The notes beneath the pieces were generated by a model. It saw nothing but the letters and a program-made list of their open reading frames with translations, was not told where the DNA came from and did not search any database. Position numbers and translations under genes: made by a program. Shown here piece after piece: positions 11,106 to 22,489 of a DNA stretch of 64,000 bases; positions within the stretch are counted from its first letter, which is position 1; the number at the start of each line of letters is the position of its first letter. Where the stretch lies: NCBI GenBank assembly GCA_026225945.1, contig JAMJFZ010000769.1, forward strand, positions 3,281,501-3,345,500. Reading direction: 5' to 3'. Origin of the DNA: Cricetomys ansorgei (Eukaryota; Chordata; Mammalia; Rodentia; Nesomyidae).

Positions 11106-12190
11106 TAGGCTTTTTATGAGAAAAATATGTATTTATGAAAATAAAAATGTAATCAATGTTTGTCATGACTGTTTTGTAGTGTACCAGGATTATCAATGTA
11201 AGCAAGTGCTAGGGTTCTTTTGAAATAAATTCACTAAATTACAAAGAATTTTGTAGGGATAGAATTCTGAACTATTTGATTTTTATTTTAATGTCTATTA
11301 ATCTCTATTAAAATCTACATTATAATCTCAAACGTTTTGGATGTAGAATCACTGCCATGGCATTTTTGTATTCAGTTTATATGTGACAGTTGTATATCAA
11401 AAAATGGGATCAACATATTTACTAGAAATAAATGGATTTCTGAGAATTAGTGCATTTCAGCTACTGAAAGAAAAAGTGAGCCTTTTAAGTTTTACTTCCA
11501 GATTAAAAGTTAAATCATGTTGCATATTATTGTAACGTATCTATAGCATGCATTTTTAAGACATATATCTTGTAGAATGTGGCCAAATTATTTAAATATT
11601 ACATAAATACTTTGCTTCATAAACTGACTGGTCAATGGATTGATCTCACTCTTCAGAAATTTTACCTAAGATAGATTTCCTATTTTTTCAAATATTAAGG
11701 AATAAAAGTATATTATGTTGTACATTTACTAGCAGATGCTGCATAAATCCTCATTTATAAATATTTAGTGCTTGATTTGATGAGAAAAATCTAAGATTAC
11801 AGTAAATGTAATTGTCTTTCCATCTAAGTGTTTAACTCTATTCTAGAATTATTGCTAGTGAAGATGTAATGTCTTTAAAAGTATTTTTATTATAGCAATA
11901 CATTTCCCCCATGGATGAATGTTTATAAATATATGAATCAAGATGATGCATTTTGCTGGCTTTATTTTCTTGCCTTCTTCCTGGATTTTATTTCATGACT
12001 TATCAAACATTTTACAAAAAATGAGCCAACAGTGAAGCAGACAAAGAATTCAGTTATTCTGGCAACCATTTTACAAGTCTATTTTTGTTATTACTATTCT
12101 TAAAATCATAGAAATAAGTACTTGCAACGAAATTATTATCATTATGATCAGCTTCTCAAAAATATTCTTTTAAAACTGTTTTCTGTTTTT
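11106..12190. other. AT-rich single-copy sequence, about 1.1 kb
   Basis: No transposable element or gene recognised. Composition is uniform, and open frames are short. Confidence 0.5.
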
Positions 12191-12194
12191 TAAA

Positions 12195-12395
12195 GTATTA
12201 TATTTATTTTACTCTGTATATGTGTGTGGAAAGTGAGTACATGCCACAACATATATATGGATGTCATAGGATAACATGCAGGAGTGAATTCTTACCTTCT
12301 ACATTATTAGTCTTTGAGATCAAACATAGGCTGTCAGGTTTGGTGACAAGTATCAATGTGCCATCTTTTTAGCCATAGAGTGTTGCATACTATGG
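12195..12395 (-). mobile_element. B3 SINE, antisense
   Basis: 'tatatgtgtgtggaaagtga', 'gtacatgccacaaca', 'ggataacatgcaggagtgaa', 'gctgtcaggtttggtgacaa' and 'catctttttagcca' reproduce a reversed B3. Confidence 0.88.
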
Positions 12396-12633
12396 TTGCA
12401 TAGAAAAATTTTGCAACCAAGTTTATAATTGATTTGTATTAGTTAAATTTCTTGTCTGTATTTTTAACATCGGGAATATGTATAAACTTTTATTTGCCAA
12501 TTCAGAAAAGTATTGATCAATTTAGATAAACAAAATTATCTGAAGCTGCATTCAATTTGTTAAATAATTTGATATTTTATCTGTTTATGTTCTTCTTTTA
12601 AACTTTCAATCAGATGAGATATTGGTCCTTGAT

Positions 12634-12800
12634 TTTTTTTTTTTTTTTTTGGTCTTTCGAAATAGCATGTCTCTGTTGTAAGTCTGGCTGTTCTGGAACT
12701 CATTCTGTAGACCAGGCTGGCATTGAACTCACAGAGATCAGCCTTCCTCTGACTCCCGAGTGCTGGGATTAAAGGTGTGTGCCACCACTAACCCTGCTTG
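12634..12800 (-). mobile_element. B1 SINE, antisense, with poly-T
   Basis: An 18-T run (reversed A tail) leads into 'gtctctgttgtaagtctggc', 'tctgtagaccaggctggcat', 'ctgactcccgagtgctggga' and 'ttaaaggtgtgtgccaccac'. Full length, carries the local TTGTAA B1 variant. Confidence 0.96.
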
Positions 12801-13582
12801 GTCCTTTATTCTTGATTTTCTTTCTTTTATCCAAAGTTCCTATTACTCTGTTTTTCTGTTTATTCCTTTTGGATTACTATGTTCTATAGGAATGAAAGTG
12901 CCCTATGTCTTCATATTCATACAATGGCATATTCTATTCTTGTCCCTGCTGAGGTATGACTTATGGAGTATTATAACACTCTCCTGTTCTTGTAATTGAC
13001 CAAATGACCTAATCTGTTTCTGATTTTGAGTCTAATCAAATTCCCTTGCCTTGAAACTATAGCTTCTAAAGGTACATGAAGGCAAGAGCTTCAACTGTGT
13101 TGGTGACAACTGTACACCCAGGACTCTAACAATGGCTCTCACAGCATAAATATAAACAATGTTGAAATAATGAACAAAAACATTTTAATGATGAAGTACT
13201 TCAATTATTAAATTTAGTGTTTTAGGCTTACATTCTATAGTTGTATGTCAGGTCATCTTAAGAGAAAATAAAAATGTCAAAATGGAGTTAAGAAAACCTA
13301 ACTATAAAATATGTGTAAGTTATTGAACCTTGTCTAGTTTTTCTCATTTTAAATGAAAATAATGTCTCAGAGTGCTTATATGGAAATATATCTGTATATA
13401 TGCATATATATTAATATATGTATTAATATTTGTATACATACATATACCTATATTAAGTTGCTATAAAAATCCTATTTGTATTACTAGCTTCTGACAATAA
13501 ATTCACAAATTAATTCCCTATGTATACTAAAAATAATAAATACTACAGATAGCCATAATTCCACTTTGAAAAATATAATCAG
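12801..13582. other. Unassigned AT-rich interval
   Basis: Contains an alternating AT/TATG patch at about 13385-13455. Nothing else is recognised. Confidence 0.45.
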
Positions 13583-13645
13583 TTCCATGACAGCCAGAGA
13601 TACATACAGATAGAGAAACCCTGTCTCAAAAAACAAAATTTTTTA
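13583..13645 (+). mobile_element. B1 SINE 3' end
   Basis: 'ttccatgacagccagagata' and 'gagaaaccctgtctcaaaaa' are the last part and A-rich tail of a 5'-truncated B1. Confidence 0.85.
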
Positions 13646-13761
13646 AAAATGTATTGAAAAGAACTAAAATATATAATGTCACCCAGCTAAATTAAGGTAG
13701 CCACAAAAACACTTACCCAGTCCCAAACTATATAAATATCAGAGAACCAGTTTGTTTATTA

Positions 13762-13835
13762 TTACTTTATTATTCAAATATATATATATATTTACTTTAT
13801 TATTCAAATATATATACTTACTTTATTATTCAAGT
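13762..13835. repeat. Three-unit AT-rich tandem repeat
   Basis: The word 'ttactttattattcaa' recurs at 13762, 13792 and 13818, separated by TA-rich spacers, giving units of about 30 and 26 bp. Confidence 0.9.
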
Positions 13836-14265
13836 AACTATACAGTAATATTTCACTGTCATTTAAATTTGAACTTAATGACTATGATGTTGTTGTTTGG
13901 TCATATGCATTTCTACCTTCAATACATTATCTTTTGGAAATTTTGCTTTCAGAATTCTAGTAGGAATTTAACAATATTGTCTTAAATAATATTTTTTTTC
14001 ATTTATAATAGAAAACTTACAACAGTGCAATTTACAACCTTCTTCTGGCTCATGCACTATTTCCAGAAGAACCTATCTATATTTTTATAATCAGCATGAA
14101 ACTTTTACTTTTGTTTAAACATTCAGTTATCTACTAGAGACATGTAAAATATAGTAATCATTATTTTATATTTACTCACATAGTTAGCATTTCAGGTATT
14201 TCTAACTCCTTTGCATAGGTGCAGATTTCTGTCAGGAATCACTTTTTTTTTTCTACGTGAAAACT
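13836..14265. other. Unassigned AT-rich interval
   Basis: Nothing recognised before the L1 fragment starts; it may contain decayed L1 that I cannot align by eye. Confidence 0.35.
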
Positions 14266-14269
14266 TCTT

Positions 14270-14715
14270 TAAACTTCCATGTTATGTTAATCCTACAGCT
14301 ACAGAAGCATGGATGATCTTTCCATCTTCTGAGGTCATCTTCAATTTCTTTCTTCAAAGACTTAAAGTTTTTGTCAATCAAGTTTTTCACTTGCTTGGTT
14401 AGAATACCTCCAAGATATTTTATATTGTTTATGGCTATTGTGCAGGGTTTTGTTTCCTTGATTTCTTTCTAAGTCCATTTGTCTTTTGTATATAGAAGGG
14501 CTACTGATTTTCTTGAGTTGATCTTATAGCCAGCCACTTCACTGAAGTTTTTTATCAGCTTTTTATCAGGACTTCCCTGATTAATTTTTTGGCATCGCTT
14601 ATATACACTATCATATCATCTGTGAATAAGGATACTTTGACTTCTTCCTTTCCAATTTGTATCCCCTTGATATCCTTCTGCTGTCTTATTGCTCTAGCTA
14701 AAAATTCAAATACTA
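14270..14715 (-). mobile_element. LINE-1 ORF2 fragment, antisense
   Basis: Reversed L1 ORF2 (reverse transcriptase region): 'gatctttccatcttctgagg', 'caatttctttcttcaaagac', 'aagatattttatattgttta', 'tcatatcatctgtgaataag', 'acttcttcctttccaatttg', 'tgctgtcttattgctctagc'. Indels break the frame. The 63-codon frame on the other strand is chance. Confidence 0.95.
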
Positions 14716-14719
14716 ACAT

Positions 14720-15720
14720 ATTCTTTATTGTAACATAGCAATAAAATAAATTTTGCTAGATTGGAATTAGAATTACTTAATGTGTGTTATGAATGTTACA
14801 TTATACCTGTAAAATAAGTCTTAACCCATGCATCTTTATGTTTTTTGTCTTAATTAAATCAAGTTCTATATATTTAATAAAAATATATTACTTCTATAGT
14901 ATAAATTTAGAAAATGTAAGTAACTATTTAAGAGTAAGAAATATAGAAACCTGGGGAATTGAATTATTTTAAAATAGATTAGATTGAAAAATTTAAAAGT
15001 CAGTTTATAGGTTAAAGAATCAACCATTATTATTGCATGAATATATTTGGTAATCATTGAATCTATGTTTAGTGAAATATTTCCTTATTTATTCTGTTAT
15101 ATAAGTGTGTTAAATTATTTTATAGCATTGAAAGTATGATATATATATATAGGAAAGATTTTGACATAATTAGCAATATTTTAGCGGTCAATCACATTTG
15201 TCATGTATGAAAGAGGAAATATATTTTGACATTTTTGGAATAAATATAAATAAAGACAGGATAGACACACTCTAAATGATTTTTCATGAAATGCCTGTTG
15301 ATGCTGAATGTCATGCAATGAATGTCTTTCACAACTTATTTTTTCAATATTCATCTAGAAAAATATAGTATTTCCCTTAACTGAGTACATTTTCGATCTA
15401 AAAAGATACGCAAAGTAAGTTTTTGTTATTTTAGATATAATCATAACACTATGGTAATCATGTACTCCTTTTGTAAAGAACATATTGTTTCAATAATGGT
15501 GATGTACAATTTGAATATTGTCAGTGATAATTGCTACAATCATGCCACTGTTCTTTAATTCCACAATATACATTTTAACATATGAATAATACATGTCTTA
15601 AACATTTTATCTTTTAAATTTATCTTTACTTCATAAAGATAATTATGCATATTTATGTATTATAACATGATATGTATATACCGACATAGAAAGATTCATC
15701 AAGGGTAAAGTGTTTTAGTG
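14720..15720. other. AT-rich single-copy sequence, 1 kb
   Basis: No repeat or gene recognised apart from a short TA tract at 15139-15152. Confidence 0.5.
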
Positions 15721-15724
15721 TGAA

Positions 15725-15862
15725 TTTGGTATAATGGCACATGCTTGCAGACATTTAGAGCTGGAAGCAAGAGGATCAGGAATTGAAGATCATCCTTTGG
15801 TACACAGAGCTCAGTGCCAATCCAGACTTAAAGAGATTTTGCCTCAAAAACCAAAAGTATAC
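15725..15862 (+). mobile_element. Old B1-type (PB1/B1F-like) SINE
   Basis: 'ggtataatggcacatgcttg', 'agaggatcaggaattgaaga', 'gccaatccagacttaaagag' and 'attttgcctcaaaaacc' follow the order of an old B1. Strong divergence suggests an early rodent insertion. Confidence 0.78.
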
Positions 15863-15896
15863 ATTTTTTTAAGTTCAGTAAGAGAAGAATAAGGAT

Positions 15897-16112
15897 TTTT
15901 AAATTTTATTTTAATCACATGTATGCTTTCATGTCTCTGTGTGCTAGGGGTATGCATTTGAGTGCAGTTGCTCAAGAAGGCCACAAAACGTGAGAAAAAA
16001 TCCTTTGAAAATCAAATTACAAGTGATTGTGAGATACTGGATATGGACACTAGGAACAGAGCTTGGGTCTTTTGCAAGAGCAGTACGTGCTCTTACCCTC
16101 CCTAGCTCTGAG
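15897..16112 (-). mobile_element. B3/B3A SINE, antisense
   Basis: 'gcagttgctcaagaaggcca', 'caagtgattgtgagatactg', 'tgcaagagcagtacgtgctc' and 'ttaccctccctagctctg' match a reversed B3A. Confidence 0.9.
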
Positions 16113-16454
16113 AATAATCAGTTTTAGTTATTCATTTTGCCTGTTTATGTGTCAGTTTGCTCTTTATCTGCAAATGGTTGTATTCTGCTTCTATTACACT
16201 TAAATTGGTTTAAACTTGGCATAATAGGAAATTCATTATATTTCCCCTTTCAAACCATAAGATCTAAGCTTTTAATATTTCCACTCGGATTATTTCATTT
16301 CATGGATGTATTGCTGATATTAAGTAGAATATATCTGTATTAGTTCCTGGCAGAAAAGCTTATAAGGATCTAAAGCCTCGTTAATCCAATACTAACAACT
16401 GCTCCTTTCATTATGAATTTTGTTGAAACCCATACTTTTATGATAAAAGTATTG

Positions 16455-16642
16455 CAAGTGGTTGTCTATTTGTTATATGAATGTGGATGTATATATGCCA
16501 CCCATGTGGAAATGCGAAGGTTAAAGAACTTTGTGGAGTCATTTTTTGTTCCTTTTTCCTTCATGTGGGTTCTGGAATTGAACTCAGGTTGTCAGGCATA
16601 CACAGCAAGCACTTTTCGTTACTGAGCCATACTGCCATGTGT
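16455..16642 (-). mobile_element. B3 SINE, antisense
   Basis: 'atgccacccatgtggaaatg', 'gtgggttctggaattgaact', 'caggttgtcaggcatacaca' and 'actgagccatactgcca' give a reversed B3. It explains the small frames at 16413-16705. Confidence 0.9.
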
Positions 16643-16720
16643 TTTTTGAAGTTGTGTGAAGTTTGTTGTCAAAACAATTATTACCAGTTTTTACATGTTT
16701 ACTAAAAAATGATGGGCATA

Positions 16721-16723
<3 letters not shown>

Positions 16724-16766
<43 letters not shown>

Positions 16767-16783
16767 CATACGTGTGTGTGTGT
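16724..16783. repeat. (TA)n-(CATA)n-(TG)n compound microsatellite
   Basis: About 19 TA units, then CATA units, then six TG units. Confidence 0.97.
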
Positions 16784-16869
16784 TTCACAAAACAATAATT
16801 TGTTGTACTTATACACTGATTACTATAGACAAGTTAATTAATTCCTTTAGTATATTTTTAATTTTTTAT

Positions 16870-17036
16870 TCTTATTCTTTGTGTACATGAGCACATGCCA
16901 CAGTACTCATATGAACAACAGAGGAAAATATTCAGCAGTTGGCTTCATTCCATCTTTACATATAATTTGGGAGCTAAACTCAGATCATCAGGCTTTCACT
17001 GCAAGTGTTTCTACTTGCTTAGCCATCTCACTAGCA
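16870..17036 (-). mobile_element. B3 SINE, antisense
   Basis: 'acatgagcacatgccacagt', 'gggagctaaactcagatcat', 'caggctttcactgcaagtgt' and 'cttagccatctcacta' mark a reversed B3. This is the third antisense B3 within 1.2 kb. Confidence 0.87.
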
Positions 17037-17189
17037 CTATTCATCACTTTTAATAGTGTAAAAATAAGTGAGAAAATAACAGAGAGTGTAATGAGAAAAC
17101 TAAAATTTATGATTTATACTCTTAACAGATGTCAAGTATACAACACATTATTATTACCTAGAGACACCATCCTAAATATCATAACTCTG

Positions 17190-18080
17190 TAGATGAATAG
17201 GCCCATGTGAAAGCTAGGAAGGGTCTATATAAAGGCATTGCATTTAGATGCCTGTGTGGTCTGGATGGAATGTAGAAATAATGTTAAGAATGTTGATAAA
17301 TGCCCTTAATCCCAGTATTCACAAAGCAGTATCAGCAAACATCTTTAATCTCAGTATTCAGAAGGCTGTGGAGGTCCATTCCTTTAATCTCTAAGATAGA
17401 AACAGAGTGTGGAAGCAGACACAGGAAGCAGAGCCCAGAAAGAGTCAGTGTCACACAAGAAGTGACTTCTGAGATGAGTGAGTGAAGGACATGCAAAGTG
17501 AGTAGTCAGAGGAAGAGTTAGCCTAGTGAGTCAGAGTAAGTAGACACCCAACTCTCAAGAAAGAATTGCAGGCTGAAGAGTGAGCTCAGAAAGCAACAGT
17601 CAGTTACAGAAGAGTTAGTTACAGCAGGTGGTAAGTATGAGGTGAGCAGTCTGACTGAGCAGAGAGGCTGACTGAGGCAGTATGGAGCAGTGAGAGCTCA
17701 GGTACAGACACAGAGACACAGAGGCAAATTGGCAGAAGAATACAGTATCTGACAGGAAGAGTGAGCCAGTTTGAAGTTGAGCAGAGCAGTTCAGTCTGAG
17801 GCAATCAGAGAGTCACCAGAATCAGAAGAGTTTGTTCTGAAACAGTAAGCCAGCTCAGAAGATCTGTTTGAAACAGTCAGCTTGGAGAAGAATTTGATCC
17901 AGAACAGCTAGTTGTTGAATGAGAAGAGTCAGAGTTCAGAAGAAGCTAGTCAGAATGGTTCAGTCAGCAGTAAGTCTCAGAGGCTTAGCAGTCAGTTAAG
18001 ACTAGATTGTATGGAGGCAGAAATGCTCCAGGGCTCCAGGACTAAGAACCAGTGATTTAATTAGACAAAAGAATAAATGG
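17190..18080 (+). repeat. Copy 2 of the CTGACT/AGTCAG-rich dispersed repeat
   Basis: Reverse-complement homologue of 2610-3502 and 47733-48700. In this orientation it opens with 'gaataggcccatgtgaaagc' and 'ctatataaagg' (TATA-like), passes two or three SINE-head-like words ('cttaatcccagtattca', 'ctttaatctcagtattcaga'), then about 600 bp rich in CAGAG/AGTCAG, and closes with 'ccagggctccaggactaag' and 'aagaataaatgg' (AATAAA). No protein-coding frame. A TATA-like box at one end and a polyadenylation signal at the other suggest an LTR or a non-autonomous transcribed element. Family not assigned. Confidence 0.87.
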
Positions 18081-18139
18081 CTTTGAACCAGAATCTATGG
18101 CTACATCTGGTGAATCTATGTTTACAAAACTCAAACTTA

Positions 18140-18560
18140 TTTATCTTATATAATTCTCCATACACATTGCCAAACATCTTCCATTTCCCCCAATACCCAG
18201 CATCTAGTAACCAACACTTTACTTAATACTTCTGAGCTTGACTTCTGTAGCTTCTATGTGTTAGTGCAGTGGGATAGCATTTATCCTTGTTTTTTTTGGT
18301 TATTTTAATTACAATAAAGTCATCCAAATTCACCTAAATAGTTGCAAATAGAAAGATTTCTTTTTATACGTTTATACTACCACCAAGAGTGTGTATGGTC
18401 GTGCTTTTCTCCACATTTTTGACATTTGCTTCCTCTTGACTTTTTGATAAATATGTCTATTAGCAAGTGGGAGGTGATATATCAATGTGATTTTGATTTG
18501 CATTTCATTAATGAATAATTCAATTTAACAGATTTCTATAGCCTGTCAGACATTCGTATG
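18140..18560 (-). mobile_element. Ancient LINE-1 (L1M-type) 3'-end remnant, antisense
   Basis: 'cccaatacccagcatctagt', 'aaccaacactttact', then 'ttctccacatttttgacatt', 'gattttgatttgcatttca' match the reversed 3' part of old mammalian L1. Internal deletion separates the two halves. Confidence 0.85.
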
Positions 18561-18607
18561 CCTTCCTATGGGAGGTGACCAGATGTTCTTAATTTAAAGA
18601 ACTATTC

Positions 18608-18835
18608 TTGGGACTGATGAGATGGGTCAGAGGTTAAAAGCTCTTGCAGAGGACCCAGGGTTTGTTACCAGCACCAAAATGGTAGCACCAAAATTGTGAA
18701 TAACAACCATTTCTAATTGCAGTGTGTTCCAGGGGCTCTATTGCTTTCTTCTGGATTCTGAAGGTTTTATACGCATGTGGTAGACCAATGCAGACAAAAC
18801 ACCCACACACATAAAAAATAAAAGAAAATGTTTTG
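18608..18835 (+). mobile_element. B2 SINE
   Basis: 'gggactgatgagatgggtca', 'cttgcagaggacccaggg', 'ccaggggctctattgc', 'gtggtagaccaatgcagaca' and an A-rich tail. Near full length. Confidence 0.93.
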
Positions 18836-18854
18836 TCAAAAGAGCCATTTTTCA

Positions 18855-19012
18855 CCCGCCCCCCTCTCTTGAGACAGGGTTTCTCTGTTGTACTTCTGGC
18901 TGTCCCAGAGCTTATTCTTTAGATCAGGCTGGCCTTAAACTCACAGTGATCTGCCTGCCTCTGCTTCCCAAGTGCTGGGATTAAAAGTGTGTACCACTAA
19001 CATCCAGCATCA
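18855..19012 (-). mobile_element. B1 SINE, antisense
   Basis: 'gagacagggtttctctgttg', 'tctttagatcaggctggcct', 'ttcccaagtgctgggattaa' and 'gtgtaccactaacatccagc'. Full length; a C-rich patch replaces a clean poly-T. Confidence 0.96.
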
Positions 19013-19094
19013 ATACACTTTTTTTCTTTTAAACTGACAATATTAAGTGGAGGAAATAGTGAGACAACTGAAAATCCCTTTCTCTATGTTTGAT

Positions 19095-19220
19095 GTTATT
19101 TGAGACAGAGTATCACACTAGCCTAGGCTGGTCTAGAAGTCACTTTCTAGCCCAGTCTGGCAACTTCATGGACTCATCATATCTCAACTTCTTAATACTG
19201 GGAGCAATTAAGGCTCTTAC
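19095..19220 (-). mobile_element. Old B1-type (B1F/PB1-like) SINE, antisense
   Basis: 'tttgagacagagtatcacac', 'tagcctaggctggtctagaa', 'agcccagtctggcaacttca' and 'cttaatactgggagcaatta' give a diverged reversed B1. Confidence 0.8.
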
Positions 19221-19239
19221 TCCATACTAAAGAAAGGCA

Positions 19240-19640
19240 AAACATTAAACTTAGTTTGGAAAATAGTTTAGCAGCTTCCCATAAAGTTAAAACCTAAAAT
19301 TCCTAGATCAGTTATTTACTCAAAGTGACTACATTATTCTGACTTGTCAAAACTTGAAAGTAATGAAAATGGCTTTTATCTATGTGTACATAAAATACTA
19401 TGGAATATACATGCAGTAAAATACTTTTTAACAACGTAAATGAGTGGGAAGCTGATAAACAAGAATATGGATATATATTAAATGCATGTTGTTAAGTCAA
19501 AGAAACCAGAGTCCCAAATCCATATACTGAATAAATGCATTTATTTAGCATTCTGAAACATATAAAAAAAAGTACACAGTGGGAGACTGATGAATGAGTG
19601 TCAAGAACAGAGATTAGAGGAAGTGATGAATCCAGAAGTT
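19240..19640 (+). mobile_element. Ancient LINE-1 (L1M-type) 3'-end remnant
   Basis: The text follows the order of an old L1 end: 'atgtgtacataaaatactat', 'ggaatatacatgcagtaaaa', 'aatatggatatatattaaat', 'gttgttaagtcaaagaaacc'. Divergence is high, so boundaries are loose. Confidence 0.55.
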
Positions 19641-19879
19641 GAATAACAACAATAACCACCACAGCAAAATGAGGGTAATATTCTCAGATTGTATCCCGAA
19701 CTGCTTGGCACCAATGCACCTCTTCTCTTAATAATGAGTCTTTGATAATATATTTAAAGTTAATTAAAGAGGGGTATGGTGACAATGACTTGATCAACTC
19801 ATATTCTTAAACAATAACACAAACTTTTCTCTTTTTGCTTGCTTGCTTCTTCAGTACTGCTACTCACAATAATAACTTC

Positions 19880-20030
19880 AGTAGCACCTTGAAACATGTT
19901 AGAGGCACAAGCAGCTGGGCTCTATTCCAAACCCCTACTGATTCAAAAATTCTTTAGTTGGTTATGGACTTAATAACAATATTTTAACAATCCCTGGTGA
20001 TGATTCTAGTATGCACAAATTTTTGAAACC
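19880..20030 (-). mobile_element. MER5A-type hAT-Charlie DNA transposon remnant
   Basis: 'agtagcaccttgaaacatgt', 'aaacccctactgattcaaaa', 'tattttaacaatccctggtg' and 'gatgattctagtatgcacaa' align with the non-autonomous MER5A element shared by placental mammals. A fossil with no transposase. Confidence 0.82.
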
Positions 20031-20099
20031 TATAGATCTACATTAATTAACTATTGTATATTATCTCAAATAAAAATGCAAATAAATTGGCTAGTCTCA

Positions 20100-20325
20100 A
20101 CTCACTGTTCATCTGTAAAGCTCCTTGTGAAGTACCAACATTGAAATATTGCATTCTTCCTTGCTCTTCCACAACACATTGCTTATACCCTTATTAAACA
20201 CACATTCCCTTTCACCTTATATTATATTTCATTGCTGACATGTCTATAACCTTCACTAGAATGCCAGTTCCATGGGGCATATATTTTCATATTTCAAGAT
20301 TTATAAAGCTCATTGCCAGCATAAT
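20100..20325 (+). mobile_element. L2 LINE 3'-end remnant
   Basis: 'ttatattatatttcattgct', 'gacatgtctataaccttcac' and 'tagaatgccagttccatggg' follow the order of the L2 3' end. Mammal-wide, therefore very old. Confidence 0.7.
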
Positions 20326-20329
20326 CAGA

Positions 20330-21450
20330 GAAAGGGCAAATCCATCTGGCCATGAAGGTTAAAATAATTGAGAAGTATCAGTTTTCAAGATACATAAAGT
20401 TTCAAGCTTGATTCATGTAAATCATGTATATTTAGTAGTCATCATCTCCTCAAAATCATCAAAGTGAGGGTGGAGCACAGCAGTTATGAAAATGTTGCTC
20501 TTAGATCTTATTCTGTGGAAAGCGTAATTGAGCAATGACCCTGGCTGCTGACTTCTGCATATATCAACTGCATTTTCTATAGGCTCCTCCTAGCCAATGA
20601 GAGTGAGTAGCAGGATATGAGAGCTCAGGAGTGATCTAAAGAACAACTTTGACTCAAAGATTATTCATCAGCCTTACTGAAATTTTCTTTAAATTTTACT
20701 GTACTTTAAGATATTTTTTACACCAGCCTTCATGCCTCCAATTCTTCTTTCTTTCCTCCTCAGGGTTGAAACTGAATAGAGTGGTGATGGCTTCATCCCA
20801 CATTCCTTGATATCTAGCTTCCCTCTCAATAAACCTCTGTTTTCTTTAATGCTTTCTTTGTATCTGCTGCTGAAGGATCTAAACATGGAGAACTATATCT
20901 AGTTTTAGTTTTTGAATGTTTGTACTTTCCTAAGCAATCATTTATTTTAATGCATGGAGTATATTCCCTGGATGAAAGATCAAAACACTTTAGCTGATGA
21001 ATAGTTGAGGAAAAAAGTATTAATCTAATGTATAGTCCAATCACTGTTTTTCTGTCAAATATGAATCAAGTTATATTCATAAATAATTGTAAATTTAAAT
21101 TTATACTTTTGTGTTACAAATGTATGATATAATTCCTTTAAAAAATACAGTAAAAATAATTCAAGTAATGATTGAATGTGAAAGGACAAGATCAGGTTTG
21201 CCATTTTTAGCCTGTGTTATAGGCTGTTTACCCTGAATGTGGCATGAGCTGTATGCCCACTGTGACTCTGCGTCCTCTCAAGTTGTGTGTGTTACCTCGG
21301 TTGGCATTTTCTCAGAGATAAGAAGATAATTCTGATAGAAAACCTAGATAATGGTATGCAGTAGTCCAATAAAGTAGACATCATAGTTAGGTAGCCATAT
21401 ATTATAGGTTAATAGTGATCTTACTATAAAATGAGATATAGGTTCAAATA
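20330..21450. other. Single-copy sequence, 1.1 kb
   Basis: No repeat recognised. 20460-20650 is less AT-rich than its surroundings but has no exon signals that I trust. Small frames at 20689-21044 are chance. Confidence 0.45.
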
Positions 21451-21454
21451 CAAT

Positions 21455-21597
21455 GTGAACACTCAAAATACCAGCACCTGGGAGGCTGAAGTACAAGTAT
21501 CACTGCATGTTCCAGGTCCACCTGGGCTTCAGGACTAAATACTGAGTTCAGAGCCAAGGTGAACTACATAGTGAGATATTTTTATCAAAATACAAAA
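21455..21597 (+). mobile_element. Old B1-type (B1F/PB1-like) SINE
   Basis: 'ccagcacctgggaggctgaa', 'gtatcactgcatgttccagg', 'tgaactacatagtgagatat' and an A-rich tail. Confidence 0.87.
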
Positions 21598-21929
21598 AAA
21601 ATACATGAGAGAAAAAGAAAGTGAGACATAGATATGGAGGGAAGGAGGTTAATGTAACTGAGCTGTGACATCAGATAAACTTTACATAGGACATTGCAAA
21701 ACACATATTTGCCATTTTTTTCACTGCTCAGAAGACAAAGTCTTTCTAATTTTAGAGAATCTACAATCAATCTCAGACTTTTAATAGGTGATACAGAATG
21801 TAATAAAGATACTAAAGAAAAATTCTGTTTTTTTACTAGTGGTGGTCAGCACATGAATTCAACACTTTCTATTTGTTATTCTGTATATCTCCTACACCAT
21901 AATATCCATTTTTCATTAGATTAAGGAAA

Positions 21930-22255
21930 TTTTCTTCTACAATTTTGTTAAAAATATTTAAATATTTTCTGTGCCTTTGCTCTGGGTTTCTTCTCTTTGC
22001 TCTGTACCTACAACTCATAGGTTTGTTCTTGTATTAGTATCCCATATTTCCTGGATGTTTTGTGAGTGGACTTTTTTTTAGATTTAACAGTTTCTTTGAC
22101 AAGCTATCCATTTCTTCTACCGCATCTTCCATGCCTGAGATTCTCTCCTCTAAATAGTTTTTTTCTACATTACAAAATCTCTTCCATCTTTTAATATGTT
22201 AGTTTACATTGCACTTTCGGGGTTTTTCATTTTGAGTTTTATTTCATTCTGATGG
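21930..22255 (-). mobile_element. LINE-1 ORF1 fragment, antisense
   Basis: Translating the minus strand near 22160-22090 gives LEERISGMEDAVEEMDSL, the characteristic coiled-coil stretch of the L1 RNA-binding protein ORF1p; further on there is NIQEIWDTN from the start of its RRM region. Stop codons interrupt it, so it is dead. Confidence 0.92.
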
Positions 22256-22489
22256 GATAAAAGGTATGGGAGAAGGGAGTGGTGAGAACCCTTAACCACA
22301 AGGCTATAGAGTCATTCTGTTGTATCAGAAATAGCTTGGCAGAGAAGGTACATGGGAATCAAATCTGTATAACTAGATAAGACTGAGACAGGTGGAAGAT
22401 GGTGAAGGGTATTTCAGGAAGAAGGAGTGGCATAAGTATTGGTATACAGAACTGGCTATATTACAGACTGTTAGTAAATCTCCCACATA

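Noticed and set aside
13762..13835. CRISPR-like spacing of repeats
   Set aside because: Only three AT-rich units with simple spacers in vertebrate DNA; not a CRISPR array.
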